Shown here: positions 23,101 through 33,200 of the stretch, piece by piece
How positions within the stretch are numbered: position 1 is the first letter of the stretch
Layout: each line of letters begins with the position of its first letter
Source: Micractinium sp. NFX-FRZ
Lineage: Eukaryota > Chlorophyta > Trebouxiophyceae > Chlorellales > Chlorellaceae
DNA: 64,000 nucleotides
Reading direction: 5' to 3'
NCBI GenBank assembly: GCA_029339195.1
Contig: JAPTJF010000280.1
Coordinates: 1 to 64,000, forward strand
Program-made: the position numbers and the translations under genes
The notes under the pieces: model-generated
What the model saw: only the letters and a program-made list of their open reading frames with translations
Told to the model about the DNA's origin: nothing
Database searches by the model: none

Positions 23101-26100
23101 GATAAGACCTTGAACTGGACGTGCAACCAACACAGCTGGCCGCCTGTGCCCCTGGCTGTTCAGGAAGACTCTGCTGGGTCCCATCCAGCGGTACGATGCG
23201 GTACTGGAGGAGGTCAAGGGGTTCAGGATCACCAACTGGGAGCTGTTTGCCAAGTGCAGTGAGTAACAAATGAGTAACAACTGTGTGGCACACAGTTGCT
23301 TGCCACACAGTTGTTTGCTTGCTAGGTGCCAGGTTACCGTGCCGCTGCCCCTTCCCCTGTCGTCTTGGGATGCCCCGGCCAGCGCTCCCTTACCTCCGTG
23401 CATGCTTGGTTGCGGGATAGCCGCATCTGTTTGGCCTGTGCGCCGCCCTCACCCGCTGCCTCCCCGCTGGCTTGCTACGTGCGCAGGCTACGTCACCGGC
23501 GCCGTGCTCATCGGTAAGACCAAGGCAGCCTAGCTACATTCGGGCACCTGACTGTTGCCCTGCACGTGTGGACACGCGCGGTTCCGCCAGGCTGGGTGGC
23601 AGTTGTTCAAGCAAGCTTGGCAGTGCGCACTGGCACCTCGACCCAACAGGCACAGCCTGCTCACGCCTCTCCTGCGCCCGGCACGCTTCCTGCTGCACGC
23701 GGTGCACCGCGAGGCCGCTAAGCCCCTTGACCCTAAACCCCTTGACCCTAAACCCCGAAACCCCTAACAACCCGGCCTTGCAGGCTTCCTGCTTCACCCG
23801 GTGCACCACGTCGACCCCGCCTGGTTTGCCGTGCTGGGGGCGGTGGTGCTCTGCGTGTGCGACTCGCCCATGGAGGTCGAGAAGGTGGTGCACGTGAGTG
23901 GGGTGGGAGCTTTGCTGGGGCTGAGGGTTCAGCTGTGATAGGGGTGCACGTGAGTGGGTGGGAGCTTTGCTGGGGCTGAGGGTTGATGAGCGCATGGGTG
24001 GGGCCCGAGCCAGTGCAGGATTTGGTGGGGTGCGTGGCTGGCCAAACCAAGGTGGTTAGTGCGAGTGGTCGAAGCTGTGTGTGGGAGCAATTCATACCGC
24101 TGCGGCACCCAGGGGTAGGGCAGGGTGGTTCGTGCCGGCAGGGGCGCCGGAGAGGAGCCCAGTTCAGGCCTCGCATCCTCACTGCCTGCTGCGATTCAGC
24201 CCCCGCATCTTCTCCGCTTCCCCCCTCCCCTTCTCCCGCCCTGCCTCTCGTTCACCCGTGCAGACGGTTGAGTGGGACATGCTCCTCTTCTTTGCCGCCA
24301 TGTTCGTCATGATCGAAGCCAGCGCGGGTGAGGGGGTCCGGCAGGCAGGGTGGCAAGGCAGGGAGAGTGTACCAACTCGGCAGAAGGCAGGGGGCAGTGC
24401 TCCGTGGGCAGGCTCGCCAAGAGTGGGCGGCGGTGGTGCCGTGCGTGGATGCAGAGCATGATGTGGGAAGGGTGGAAAGTGAGGATGCCAGGGTGAATGA
24501 GTCCTCGCGTGCTGCCTGGTGCTCGCCTTTTGGAGTTCATCTGCTGGCCTGGCCCCCAGTGCCCAAGCTGGCTTGCCCGCCTGCCTGGTTTGGATGTCAT
24601 AACCCTACCCTGCCTCACCCTACCCTACCTTGCCCTGCCCCGCCCAACGCTGACGTGGTCGTGCCTGCCCTGCCCTGCTCACCCCGTGCCTGCAGAGATT
24701 GGGATGATCTCGGTGAGGCTGGGGAGCAGAGAGCACGGGAGAGGAGGGGGCACACAGGAGGAGGGGAGGGGCCAGGGCAGCGTTGGGTCCCCGCTCTCCC
24801 GCCCTGACATGCGGATGTGGCATATATGGATCTGTGCTTGCCCTAACGTCCCGCATCCCCAACCACATGTGTGCTCCCGCCCGACATATCAGGCTGTATG
24901 AATTGCTCTAAGAGCCCACAACATCCCGCCTTGTGCCCCATCGGACGCCCTGCCCGCAGATGATTGGCGGCTGGCTGGACAGCGCGATCCGCGCCACCCC
25001 CGAGAGCTCCCGCACCATCGTTGCCATCCAAATCCTGCTCTGGGTGTCGGCAGTCATTTCTGGGGTGCTGGACAACATCCCATACACAATCACCATGGGT
25101 GGGTGCCGGGCTGTGGTCGTTGTGGTTGGGATGAAGTGTGGAGGGGGTGCGGATGGCAGGAGCGGGGGTGGACAGCATACCCTACCCCATCACCATGCGT
25201 AAGCGACCGACGCTTCTGTGTATGACTGTGATGAAGTGTGGGGGGGTGCGGCTCTTGTTTGTGGCAGGAGCGTGGTGGTTGACATCTCCTTCACTACTGG
25301 GTGGGTGCCAGACTGTGGCTCTAATGCTTGTGATGGGGGCGGATACCCGGTGGTGCCAGCATCAGTTGGCCGGGCAGGGCAGGCGTGCACCCCGCTTGCT
25401 CGCCTCCTCGTGATGCCGCGCGTTGGGGCTTTACTTATGCCTGCTGCCTTCACGCCCTGCGCACACACCGCCAACCCTTCTTGCAGTGCCCGTCATCGAG
25501 TACCTCGCCTTTGCTGGGCTGGGGCTGGACTTGGCGGTGAGCACGGGATGAGGGTCGCTGCTGTCTCCCATGCCGTTTTGTGTTGTGTGTGAACCTTCAC
25601 TTCACAATGGGATAGTGTGGCATGCGCGCGGAGGAGGCCCGCGCTCTGCAGGGCAGGAGAAGGTGCAGGCCAGCGCCAGGGGTGTGTGGGGTGCAACGGC
25701 CCACACCCCTGCCGGTCCAGAGGCGCGGCATGCTCAGCGTGGTGGTGCTGGGGCCGGCATGTTTTTGCTGCACCACCTGCCAGGCCGCCTGCCACGCCGT
25801 GAGTGCCCCATTCCCTCGTCAGTTTGCCATGGTTATTGATGCACAGCTCGCTGGTGCCTTCAACCACACCTTACGGATGGAGGGCGGGCAGTGTGTCTAA
25901 TGGGCGCATGGCTTCGCCATACGCGGGCCCTTCTTCTCATCAAACCACATTTCCCCTTCCTCTGCCCTCGTGTGCAGACGCTTGCCTGGGCCCTGAACTT
26001 TGGCGCCTGCTTCGGCGGTGAGTGGTAGCGGGGCACCTGCATGAATTCCTGAGCGCTGCGGCAAGCCACAGCACTGGTTCCCCCCAGCCGCCGGCCGTCA

Positions 26101-26590
26101 TGATTTTGCGCCCGTCTGCCGCCCCATGTCTGCAGGCAACGCCACCCTCATCGGCGCATCTGCCAACATCGTGACGGCCACCCTGGCTGAGCGGGCTGGG
26201 GAGAAGATGACTTTCGTCGGCTGGCTCAAACCGGGCATCCCCGTTGTGATTGTGAGCAGCTGTTTTGATGTTGGTTGAGGTCTCTCTCATGTTGGTTGGT
26301 TGGTTGGGGGGGATTGCGGGGCTGGGAACCAGCTTGGAGCAATGAGGGCAACTGAACAGCACGAGAAGTACCGTCCGTTAGTTTGCGGGTGGGCAGGCAC
26401 ACTGCGGCCGACGGTGCACAGCGTGCCCCATGCTCTCCCTGGGGGGTCCATGCCCTCTCACCACCCCTGCTCATGTCTTCATGGCTCTGGCACTAGTGCT
26501 CACTGCCACCCCTGCCCTCCCTGATTGACCCCGCCGCAGGTGTCTGTTGCCATGGCAGACGTGTGGATGCTGCTGCGCTTCTGCTTGTAA
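17150..26590 (+). CDS. OCA2/ArsB-like ion transporter (P-protein type)
   Basis: Twenty-six exons with one consistent frame: 17150-17354, 17560-17630, 18046-18163, 18395-18448, 18733-19100, 19385-19554, 19754-19838, 20213-20362, 20732-20854, 21030-21106, 21379-21427, 21840-21914, 22176-22203, 22368-22403, 22590-22631, 22829-22895, 23164-23258, 23487-23513, 23784-23893, 24264-24327, 24696-24712, 24960-25098, 25487-25536, 25978-26017, 26136-26251, 26540-26590 (808 aa). The architecture matches the melanosomal P protein: cytosolic tail, a first TM (LWVLAIMGAVVGIIVAS), a large hydrophilic loop of about 230 residues, then many TMs. Both half-signatures are present: WLDNVTTM with NIGGAATMIGDPPALIIG, and LDNIPYTITM with GNATLIGASANIV. 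The IT superfamily moves anions or arsenite, or exchanges Na+/H+. The substrate is not deducible. The intron after 21914 is GC-AG. One more small exon between 17631 and 18045 or between 19101 and 19384 is possible. Confidence 0.85.
21553..21801 (+). repeat. intronic tandem duplication, about 138-bp unit
   Basis: Sequence from 21553 recurs from 21691 with high identity, including the shared stretch ending CTCCCTTTCTGAGCACCC. Both copies lie inside the intron between the exons ending at 21427 and starting at 21840. Confidence 0.85.
23681..23893 (+). repeat. intronic copy of an exon start in the OCA2-like gene
   Basis: The exon starting at 23784 opens with CTTCCTGCTTCACCCGGTGC. A near copy (CTTCCTGCTGCACGCGGTGC) lies about 100 bp upstream at about 23687, still inside the intron. 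Short tandem units reading CCTTGACCCTAAACC separate the two. Confidence 0.8.
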
Positions 26591-27547
26591 CCCAAGCTGA
26601 GGGGACCTGGCGGGGCCTGCCTGCTGTTGGCTGTGGACAGGCCGGCCCGCCCAGCCGCCCCCTCTCCCCCCTCCCCTTTGCACTGCACTGCACTGCATCT
26701 CCCCTCTCTTCCCTCCCACAGCTGCTCCTCTCTCCAACATGCCGGCTACACATGTGTAACAAGTGTGAAGCACAACTGCGCAAGAGCTAGTGTCAGCAGT
26801 TCCGGCGGGTGTGGAGCCCTCTTGTCACAATGGGCTCAAGCGTTGCAAGTGGTGTGCTGGGTGTGGGGGTGCAGGGCGAATGGTGCAGGGGAGTGCGCTG
26901 CCTGGCACATGTACTATGCAGACAGACAATCACGTCACATGTGGACCCCCGGCAGCCCTACGTTGTTGGGAGGAGGGCTGCTGGCAGGGTGCCGTGCGCC
27001 CGTCCCCTGCCCTCGCCTGCCGCTGAAAAGGTACCGCTGCCGCCAGGCTGGCCAGAGTGCGCTGTCCTGCTGCGGCTGCGGCGGCGCATTGCCTCCGTGC
27101 TCTTTGGTGGTTCAAGGAAGCTGAGGAGAGGGCTGCCGATTACGGGGCGCTGGCAGCTCTCCGGAGAGGGCTGGCGATTGCGGGAGGCGCTGGGGCCCAC
27201 GCACCGGCTGCCCGTTTTGCCCCGACTGCCGTCGCCCGTGGTGCGTGCGCATTTTTCACCCTTACATGGCCGTTCCTTCACCAAGAAGCGCATGACAAGC
27301 TGCGCCAGTACCAGGCAACAGGAGGGAATTTGAACGAATGTGGCAATGCAACGCGCCGAGACCTGCGCAGCGCTGTACTTTGGACCAAAGTTTGGTGCTC
27401 ACCGCAGCGTGCCGCAGCGTGCCGCCAGGTCGGCATTGCCGGCGCTATCGGCGCCGCTCTTGACTGTTGATCAACCCTGATTGTTGGCCTCATTTGGCGC
27501 TGGCTGTCGCCTCGACTCGGTCGGATCAGGCAGAAACCTTGAACAAC
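26591..27547. other. spacer between transporter and MYND gene
   Basis: It contains the transporter 3' UTR (TGTAA at 26755-26759) and the upstream region of the MYND gene. A weak open frame runs over 27057-27470 on + with an internal direct repeat at about 27125-27195. I see no motif or splice support for it. Confidence 0.4.
26755..26759 (+). terminator. TGTAA poly(A) signal of OCA2-like gene
   Basis: TGTAA lies 165 bases after the stop at 26590. Confidence 0.5.
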
Positions 27548-28969
27548 ATGGCAGAGGCCTGGCGGGCCCTCGGCCGCCTGTTCTCCGCGCCCAGCGCTGA
27601 ACTCGACGAACAGTCCGTTCAGGACGCACTGCAAGACGCCACCACCGCCTCGCTGACTGGACTGTCGGAGGGCGGCCTAAGGTAAGCGCTCGGGCGCGCC
27701 CGGGAGCCAGGCCCATGGCCAGGCCTCCTAGGCCATGCCTGTGCGTGCGTGATTGCAACAGTTGTTCCACTTTACTAATTCCAGACCGCTGCGACGCTGC
27801 AGGGCCGCTCTGGATGCCGCTGGCAGCATTGCCCGCCTGGGGCCTGCCGCTGTGCGGCACCTCGGCCCTGTGCAGCAGGAGTGGCAGGAGCAGCCGTGGA
27901 TTGCGGGAGTCGTAATGATGCCCACAATGCAGCAGGCCTACGTTGCCAGCGGAGCTACAGCTCTGCTCTGCAAGATGGCCACGCTCGGCCAGCTGGAAGG
28001 TCGGGCGGGCGGCGCCGCTGCCAGCCAGACCGTGGCACAGGCAGTCGCCTTCTCGACCACCGCTTTGCCTGCAATGCTGCACACCTGGAGCGACGTCATC
28101 GCGGCAGCGCTGCCATCCCCAGAAGCACAGCCCATGCATGTGCTCCCAACAGCCTGCGGCACAGCGCCGTGCTCGCCCGCGCGGCGGTGGCCGGGCTGAC
28201 AGCCATCGCCCAGCCCTCCAGCGCTGCACTGCTGGAGCTCACGGCGGCATGCTCCCACCTGCTGGCGTCTGCTGCTGCCTGCGAGCCTGTGCAGGCTGCA
28301 GCCGCGGCAGCTGCAGCTGCGCACGAGGTGGGCGGCAGTCCGGCGCCACTGGATCCCAGGCTGTCCGAGGTGGTTGACGGCCTGACCACCATGCTGAGCC
28401 AGCTGCACAGCGCGGGCAGCGCAGTGGGCTGCCCGGCGGTGACAGCTGCCGCCGGCAGTGCACTGGCGCAGGCACAGCGCCTGGCTGCGGTGAGTGGATG
28501 GGTTCATCACTGTGGTTGGCTTGCGGGGTGGGTTGCCTTGCCGGTGCCCGCTCAACTTCTGCGCACAGCAACCTGCAGCACACGACAGCGACCTGCACAT
28601 GGTCTGACACCGCATGTGGGCTGCTACCCTGGCTTACAGGCGGTGAGCGGGGCTGCTCCTCAAGAGGCAACCGCTGGGCTGGAGCACCGCGGACCGCTGC
28701 CTGGCTCTCAGGCCCACAAAGACGCAGCACTGGCCCGCTGCCATGCCCTGGCGGCACGCCCCTGTGCCCACCTGGGGTGCACCAATGCGCGCCTGCTGCT
28801 GGCGCCTGCAGTGCCCACTGGCGGCGCGGCCAGGGGCAAGCGGGGCGGGGGCAGGTGCAGCGGGTGCCGCGTCGTGAGGTACTGCAGCCTGGCCTGCTCT
28901 CACGCCGACTGGAAGCAGCACAAGGTGGCATGCCGCCAGCTTTCGTCTACCCAAGCACGGCAGAGCTGA
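27548..28969 (+). CDS. MYND zinc-finger protein with an apparent frameshift
   Basis: Exons 27548-27681, 27785-28489 and 28640-28969, about 389 codons. The C-terminus is a MYND finger: CAHLGC, then CSGCRVVRYCSLACSHADW followed by KQHKVAC, with all Cys and His ligands in order. The region before it is helical and Ala/Leu-rich without a clear family match. Within the middle exon the plausible protein runs in one frame to about 28130 (ending near SPEAQPMH) and resumes in the minus-one frame from about 28148 (NSLRHSAVLARAAVAG). No intron of reasonable size fits, so one base is missing or extra in the sequence, or the gene is broken. MYND fingers bind proline-rich partners. Targets cannot be inferred. 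Confidence 0.65.
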
Positions 28970-29710
28970 TCGATAGCTCGATAATGAATTCTGCTTGCGT
29001 GGCCCGTGCTGGCGCTGTCGGCGGCTTGAGTGAAGCCAGCCAAGCATCTGTGGCCGCCGGCCTGCATGCAAGCTCACTTTGGCCATGGCACAGCCTGGTG
29101 TTCTCCTGGGTGTGCCTCCCCAGCTCCCTTCCCCGCCTGCACTTCATGCCAGCTCCCTTCCCCGCCTGCACTTCATGCCGCCTCATTTTGCTGGCACAGC
29201 ATTGCTCCAATGCCCAGGCAATTACTGATCCCCCCCTGCCACTGTCTAGCTGTCCCCATGCTGCATCTGGACACGCACCTTGCCCACCCTCTAGTGTGCT
29301 TGCACACATGCGTACTACGCCGCACACATGCGTACTAGTAGTCGTTGGCGCCGTCATGACCTCAGACAGTGACTGGCATACTTACGTAACATAAAACATA
29401 CAAGGGACGGCAGTACATATGATGACTTTGGTACAGAAGCGGACAGGTGAGGCCTGGGTGAGCTGATGGATGCACCTGAGAATCAACAGCACACATCATG
29501 AACTGGAGAGGGGAAGGGGAGCAACAAGGGTGTAGCGGTGGATCGGTTGGGGCTAGTGCTAGTAGTGCAGTGATGGCACAGTTGTGAGGGGGGCTGGGGA
29601 GAGCAAGAAGATGAGCAGTGAGTCAGCGGGAGTCAGCTCATGGGCAAGTGCTACTAGTGCAATGAAGGCCAGGCTGATGAAAGTGACTCAGGTAATGAGG
29701 GGCCTGGTCA

Positions 29711-29808
29711 GCTGCAATCAGGCCAACTGATGAGGTAGTGCTACGAAGGCTGTGACTCATGAGCTGCAATCGGGCCAACTGATGAGGTAGTGCTACGAAG
29801 GCTGCGAC
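29711..29808 (+). repeat. 52-bp tandem repeat, two copies
   Basis: The block starting GCTGCAATC at 29711 recurs at 29763 with two substitutions over about 45 bases (shared core CCAACTGATGAGGTAGTGCT). Confidence 0.85.
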
Positions 29809-30205
29809 TCCTGGAAGGATAAATAAACAGGCGAGCAGGGGCGGCTCAACGGGGCAGCGCTGACGGTGCAGGCACAGCTCGTGAGAGGGCACCACAAGAC
29901 GTGTTGTGGTGCCGGAAAAGGCACAACTCAGTGAGGGCAACGCAGAGCTCACAGGGGTGACTGAAGGGGGCAACGTAGCGAGATGCAGTGCTGAAGGTCT
30001 GGAGGAGTGGGAAGAAATTGACAGGGGAAGCAGATAGGAGAGTTTGGTAGTCGAGGAGTGCCTTGGCACGATGGCGTATCGTTGCACATCTATGTGTGTA
30101 CTGCAAGCATTGCCCAGCGGCTCATGGTGGTACAAAGGTCCTTCACTCGACGTGGGGTGGGTATCCTTCACTTCTTGGGCACTGCACCGCCCAAACCATA
30201 CACAG

Positions 30206-30210
30206 TTACA
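30206..30210 (-). terminator. TGTAA poly(A) signal of MORC gene
   Basis: TTACA on + reads TGTAA on minus, only about 20 bases after the MORC stop. This would give a very short 3' UTR, so it may not be the only signal. Confidence 0.35.
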
Positions 30211-30230
30211 GCGGCGCCCACACCAGTTGG

Positions 30231-33200
30231 CTAGTCCAGCCGCGTGCGCTTGGCAGCCCTGGTCTGTGAGCCAGCGCCAGCGCCACCGCTGCAGCCACGC
30301 CTGCCACCCACATGCTCCTCCGGCCCCTCAGCTGGCTCCCTTGGGCCGACGTGTTGCGCTAACGAGCTGAGTGCCAGCAGCTGCATTGCTGCTAGCTCCC
30401 AATCCTGGTCTGACCCAGGGACCGGGGGTGCTGGCGCTGCCTCAGATTGGTGCTCGCTTGCCGTGTCCACTGCGGGCGTTGGCTGCGGCTGCGGCTGGGG
30501 CAGGGCCCGAAGCGGTGCCGAGGAGGGCTGCTGCACGTGCTGCTGCGCCGGTGCCCGCTGTTCACCCTGCTGCCCGTGAGCAATTGCCTGCTGCTGCACC
30601 TGCTGCTGTGCTTGCTGTTCAACAGCAAGTTGCATCTGCGCCGTCTGCTGCTGCTGTGCCATTGCCTGCTGCTGTGCCTGCTGCTGCAAGTGCTGCATCT
30701 GCGCCATTGTCTGCTGCTGTGCCTGCTGCTGCGCCTGCTGCTGCATCTGCTGCAGCTGCACCATCGCCTGCTGCTGTGCCTGCTGCTGCGCCTGCTGCTG
30801 CATCTGCTGCTGAGTCTGCTGCAGCTGCGCAAGTGCCTGCGCCTGTTGTGCCTGTTGCTGCGCCTGCTGTGCCTGCTGCTCCGACGGCGGAACTCGTGGC
30901 TGCGCCTGCGCCGGAGCCTGCTGCTGCATCTGCGCCGCCGCATGCGCCTGCAGCTGCTGCACCATTGTGAGGTGCGCCGGTTGAACCTGCTGCTGCGCCT
31001 GCTGCGACTGCGCAAAAGCGGCCAGTGCTTGCTGCACCTGCTGTGCCTGCTCCGTCTGCTGGGTTGCGCCGCTTGCCCCTGGCACCCTCTGGTGCACCAC
31101 ACAGAGCAGGAGGTGGCGAAGGGAGCTAAGCTCCTGCTGCATGTGCTGCTGCTGCCGCTCCTGCCTGAGCACCAGTGCCAGCAGGTGCTGCAGCAGCTGC
31201 AGCAGGAGGCTGGTGAAGGCATCGGTGGGCGCGCCCCCCACTGCCGGCGCTGCAAACAGCTGGGAGGCCACCTGAGTCAGCTGCGCCAGGGGCAGCGCGG
31301 CAGCTGCCTGCTGCTGCGCCTGCTGCTGCTGCTGGGCCTGCTGTGCCTGCTGCACCTGCTGCTGCTGCTGCTGCGCATGCTGTGCCTGCTGCGCCTGCTG
31401 CTGCTGTAGCAGGAGCTGCACAATAGTTTGTGGATGGCCTGGCGCCTGCGCCTCCCCCGGGGCACCGCCCTGTTGCAGCAGCAAGCCGGAGCAGGTGGCC
31501 GGGTCCTGTTGAGTTGGCACGGCGGCTGCCGCGGCTTGTGCTGCCGCCACCGCACCGGCTACCACAGCTGGCATGCTTGCTGGCGAGGGCGACGCTGCAG
31601 CCGTCGACGGCGTTGATGCTGCTGTTGCTGGCACTGGCACTGGGACTGCAGGCAGGACGGCTGGGTATGGTGTGCCACGCGGTGCCGGGACGTACAGCAG
31701 CGGCGGCGGCTGCGAGGCCATGGGGAGTGTCGGCGGAGGAACCGTCAGCTGCGCCTTGCGCTCGCAGTAGGAAAGAACAGCCCGCTTCAGGAAGCCCTAC
31801 AGGCACGGGGCGGGAGGGGAGCAGGCACTGACGGTGTTATGTGTGCGAATGCAAGCGGCGTGGCCGGTTCATCTCTGCCACTGCCCGGCACGGCGTGTGC
31901 CCTCCCCTTGCTGCAAGAAGAGCTGCCAGCTTGGTCTTGCCGTCAGGCTGCAGCTTTGCCTCCCTGCCCTGCCGCGCCCATTGTGGCCCGCCCCACCTCG
32001 AGCTTGTCCAGCACAGCGCTGCCCCGCTTCCAACTGCCGTATTTCTAGCAATAGCTGTCAAGGCCACACGCGGCAACAATGACATGACGCCTTCTCCTGC
32101 CCCGCCCTGCCCCGCCCCACCTCGAGCTTGGCCAGCACAGCGCCGGGCTTGAAGTCCTGCCAATCTGGCTGCGGCTCTAGAATGTTGGCCTCCACGTGTC
32201 CCACCACTGAAGCAGGAACAAGTGCAGGGCAGGGGCAGGGAGGGGAGGGCGGTGCTGACCGACTGGGGCCCTCAGCTGACCGAATGGGGCCATCAGCCGA
32301 CCGACTGGCTGGCAGGCAGGCAGCAGGCAGGCAGGCCGGGCAGGCGGAGGGGGCGGCACAGGGTAGGCGAGAGGACAAGCAGGTGCATTGGATGGGCGGA
32401 TGGGCGGCTCACCTGATGCGCACGAGTGTGCAGAGGTGGGCCGGCAGAAGGGGCGGACCAGTCGGTTGCGATGGTACAAACACAGTCCCTGCGAGGCAGC
32501 GGGAGGGCAGAGGAACTCTTAAGAGGGGCACGCGAGCGTCGGCCAGCCAGGCAATGGCAGCGCAGAGCAGCAGGGTGCCAATCCCCCCGTCCATTCGCCT
32601 ACCTGCAGGCCGGTGCGTGCCGCGCCAGCGTGCAGCGTGCCGAGATGGACCTCGATGCATGGCGGCATCTGGCAGCCGTGCTGGTCGACGTCATCCCTGC
32701 CGGGAAGCAAGTGGGAGCGCGAGTGACGATGGCAGTGAGCAAGGCAGTCGGTCGGTCAGTCAGTCGGGCCGGGCAGGTGCACAGGCAGGTGGATGGGCTG
32801 ATGCGCATGTGTGCAGGCAGGCATGCAGGCGGGCAGGCAGGCAGGCAGGCAGGGGCGCGCACCGGATGCCTCTGGGCCGGTAGTATTCGACCGCTGGGAG
32901 CTGCCACTGCCCCGAGTCCCTGCAGCGGCCCAGAAGGGAGGGAGATGACAACGAGGTCAGTTTCAGGGAGCAGGTGGAGTTGCGATCGGAGAGGGTGTCA
33001 TGGTCACTGGCAGCAGGAGACATCTCACTGACATGACGCCACCCCAGTGCCATACTGGCCGGTCCACACCTCTCTGCCCTCGAGACACCCCCCGCCCCGC
33101 GCCTTGGGGTGACCACCCCACTGGCTCCCTCCTCACCTTACCTCCACCCCACCCAACCCACTGGCTGCCTCCAGGGCCTCTGCCTGGGTGCACCGCCACC

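Larger units (their letters stand above)
28970..30230. other. convergent 3' spacer MYND / MORC, with short repeats
   Basis: The spacer is less GC-rich than its surroundings. It contains a 52-bp tandem repeat (29711-29808) and other short direct repeats (for example at 29119-29180). A 177-codon open frame on the minus strand (29638-30171) has no family-like sequence. Confidence 0.45.

Noticed and set aside
29638..30171. 177-codon open frame on minus
   Set aside because: It overlaps the tandem repeats of the spacer and has no family-like sequence.
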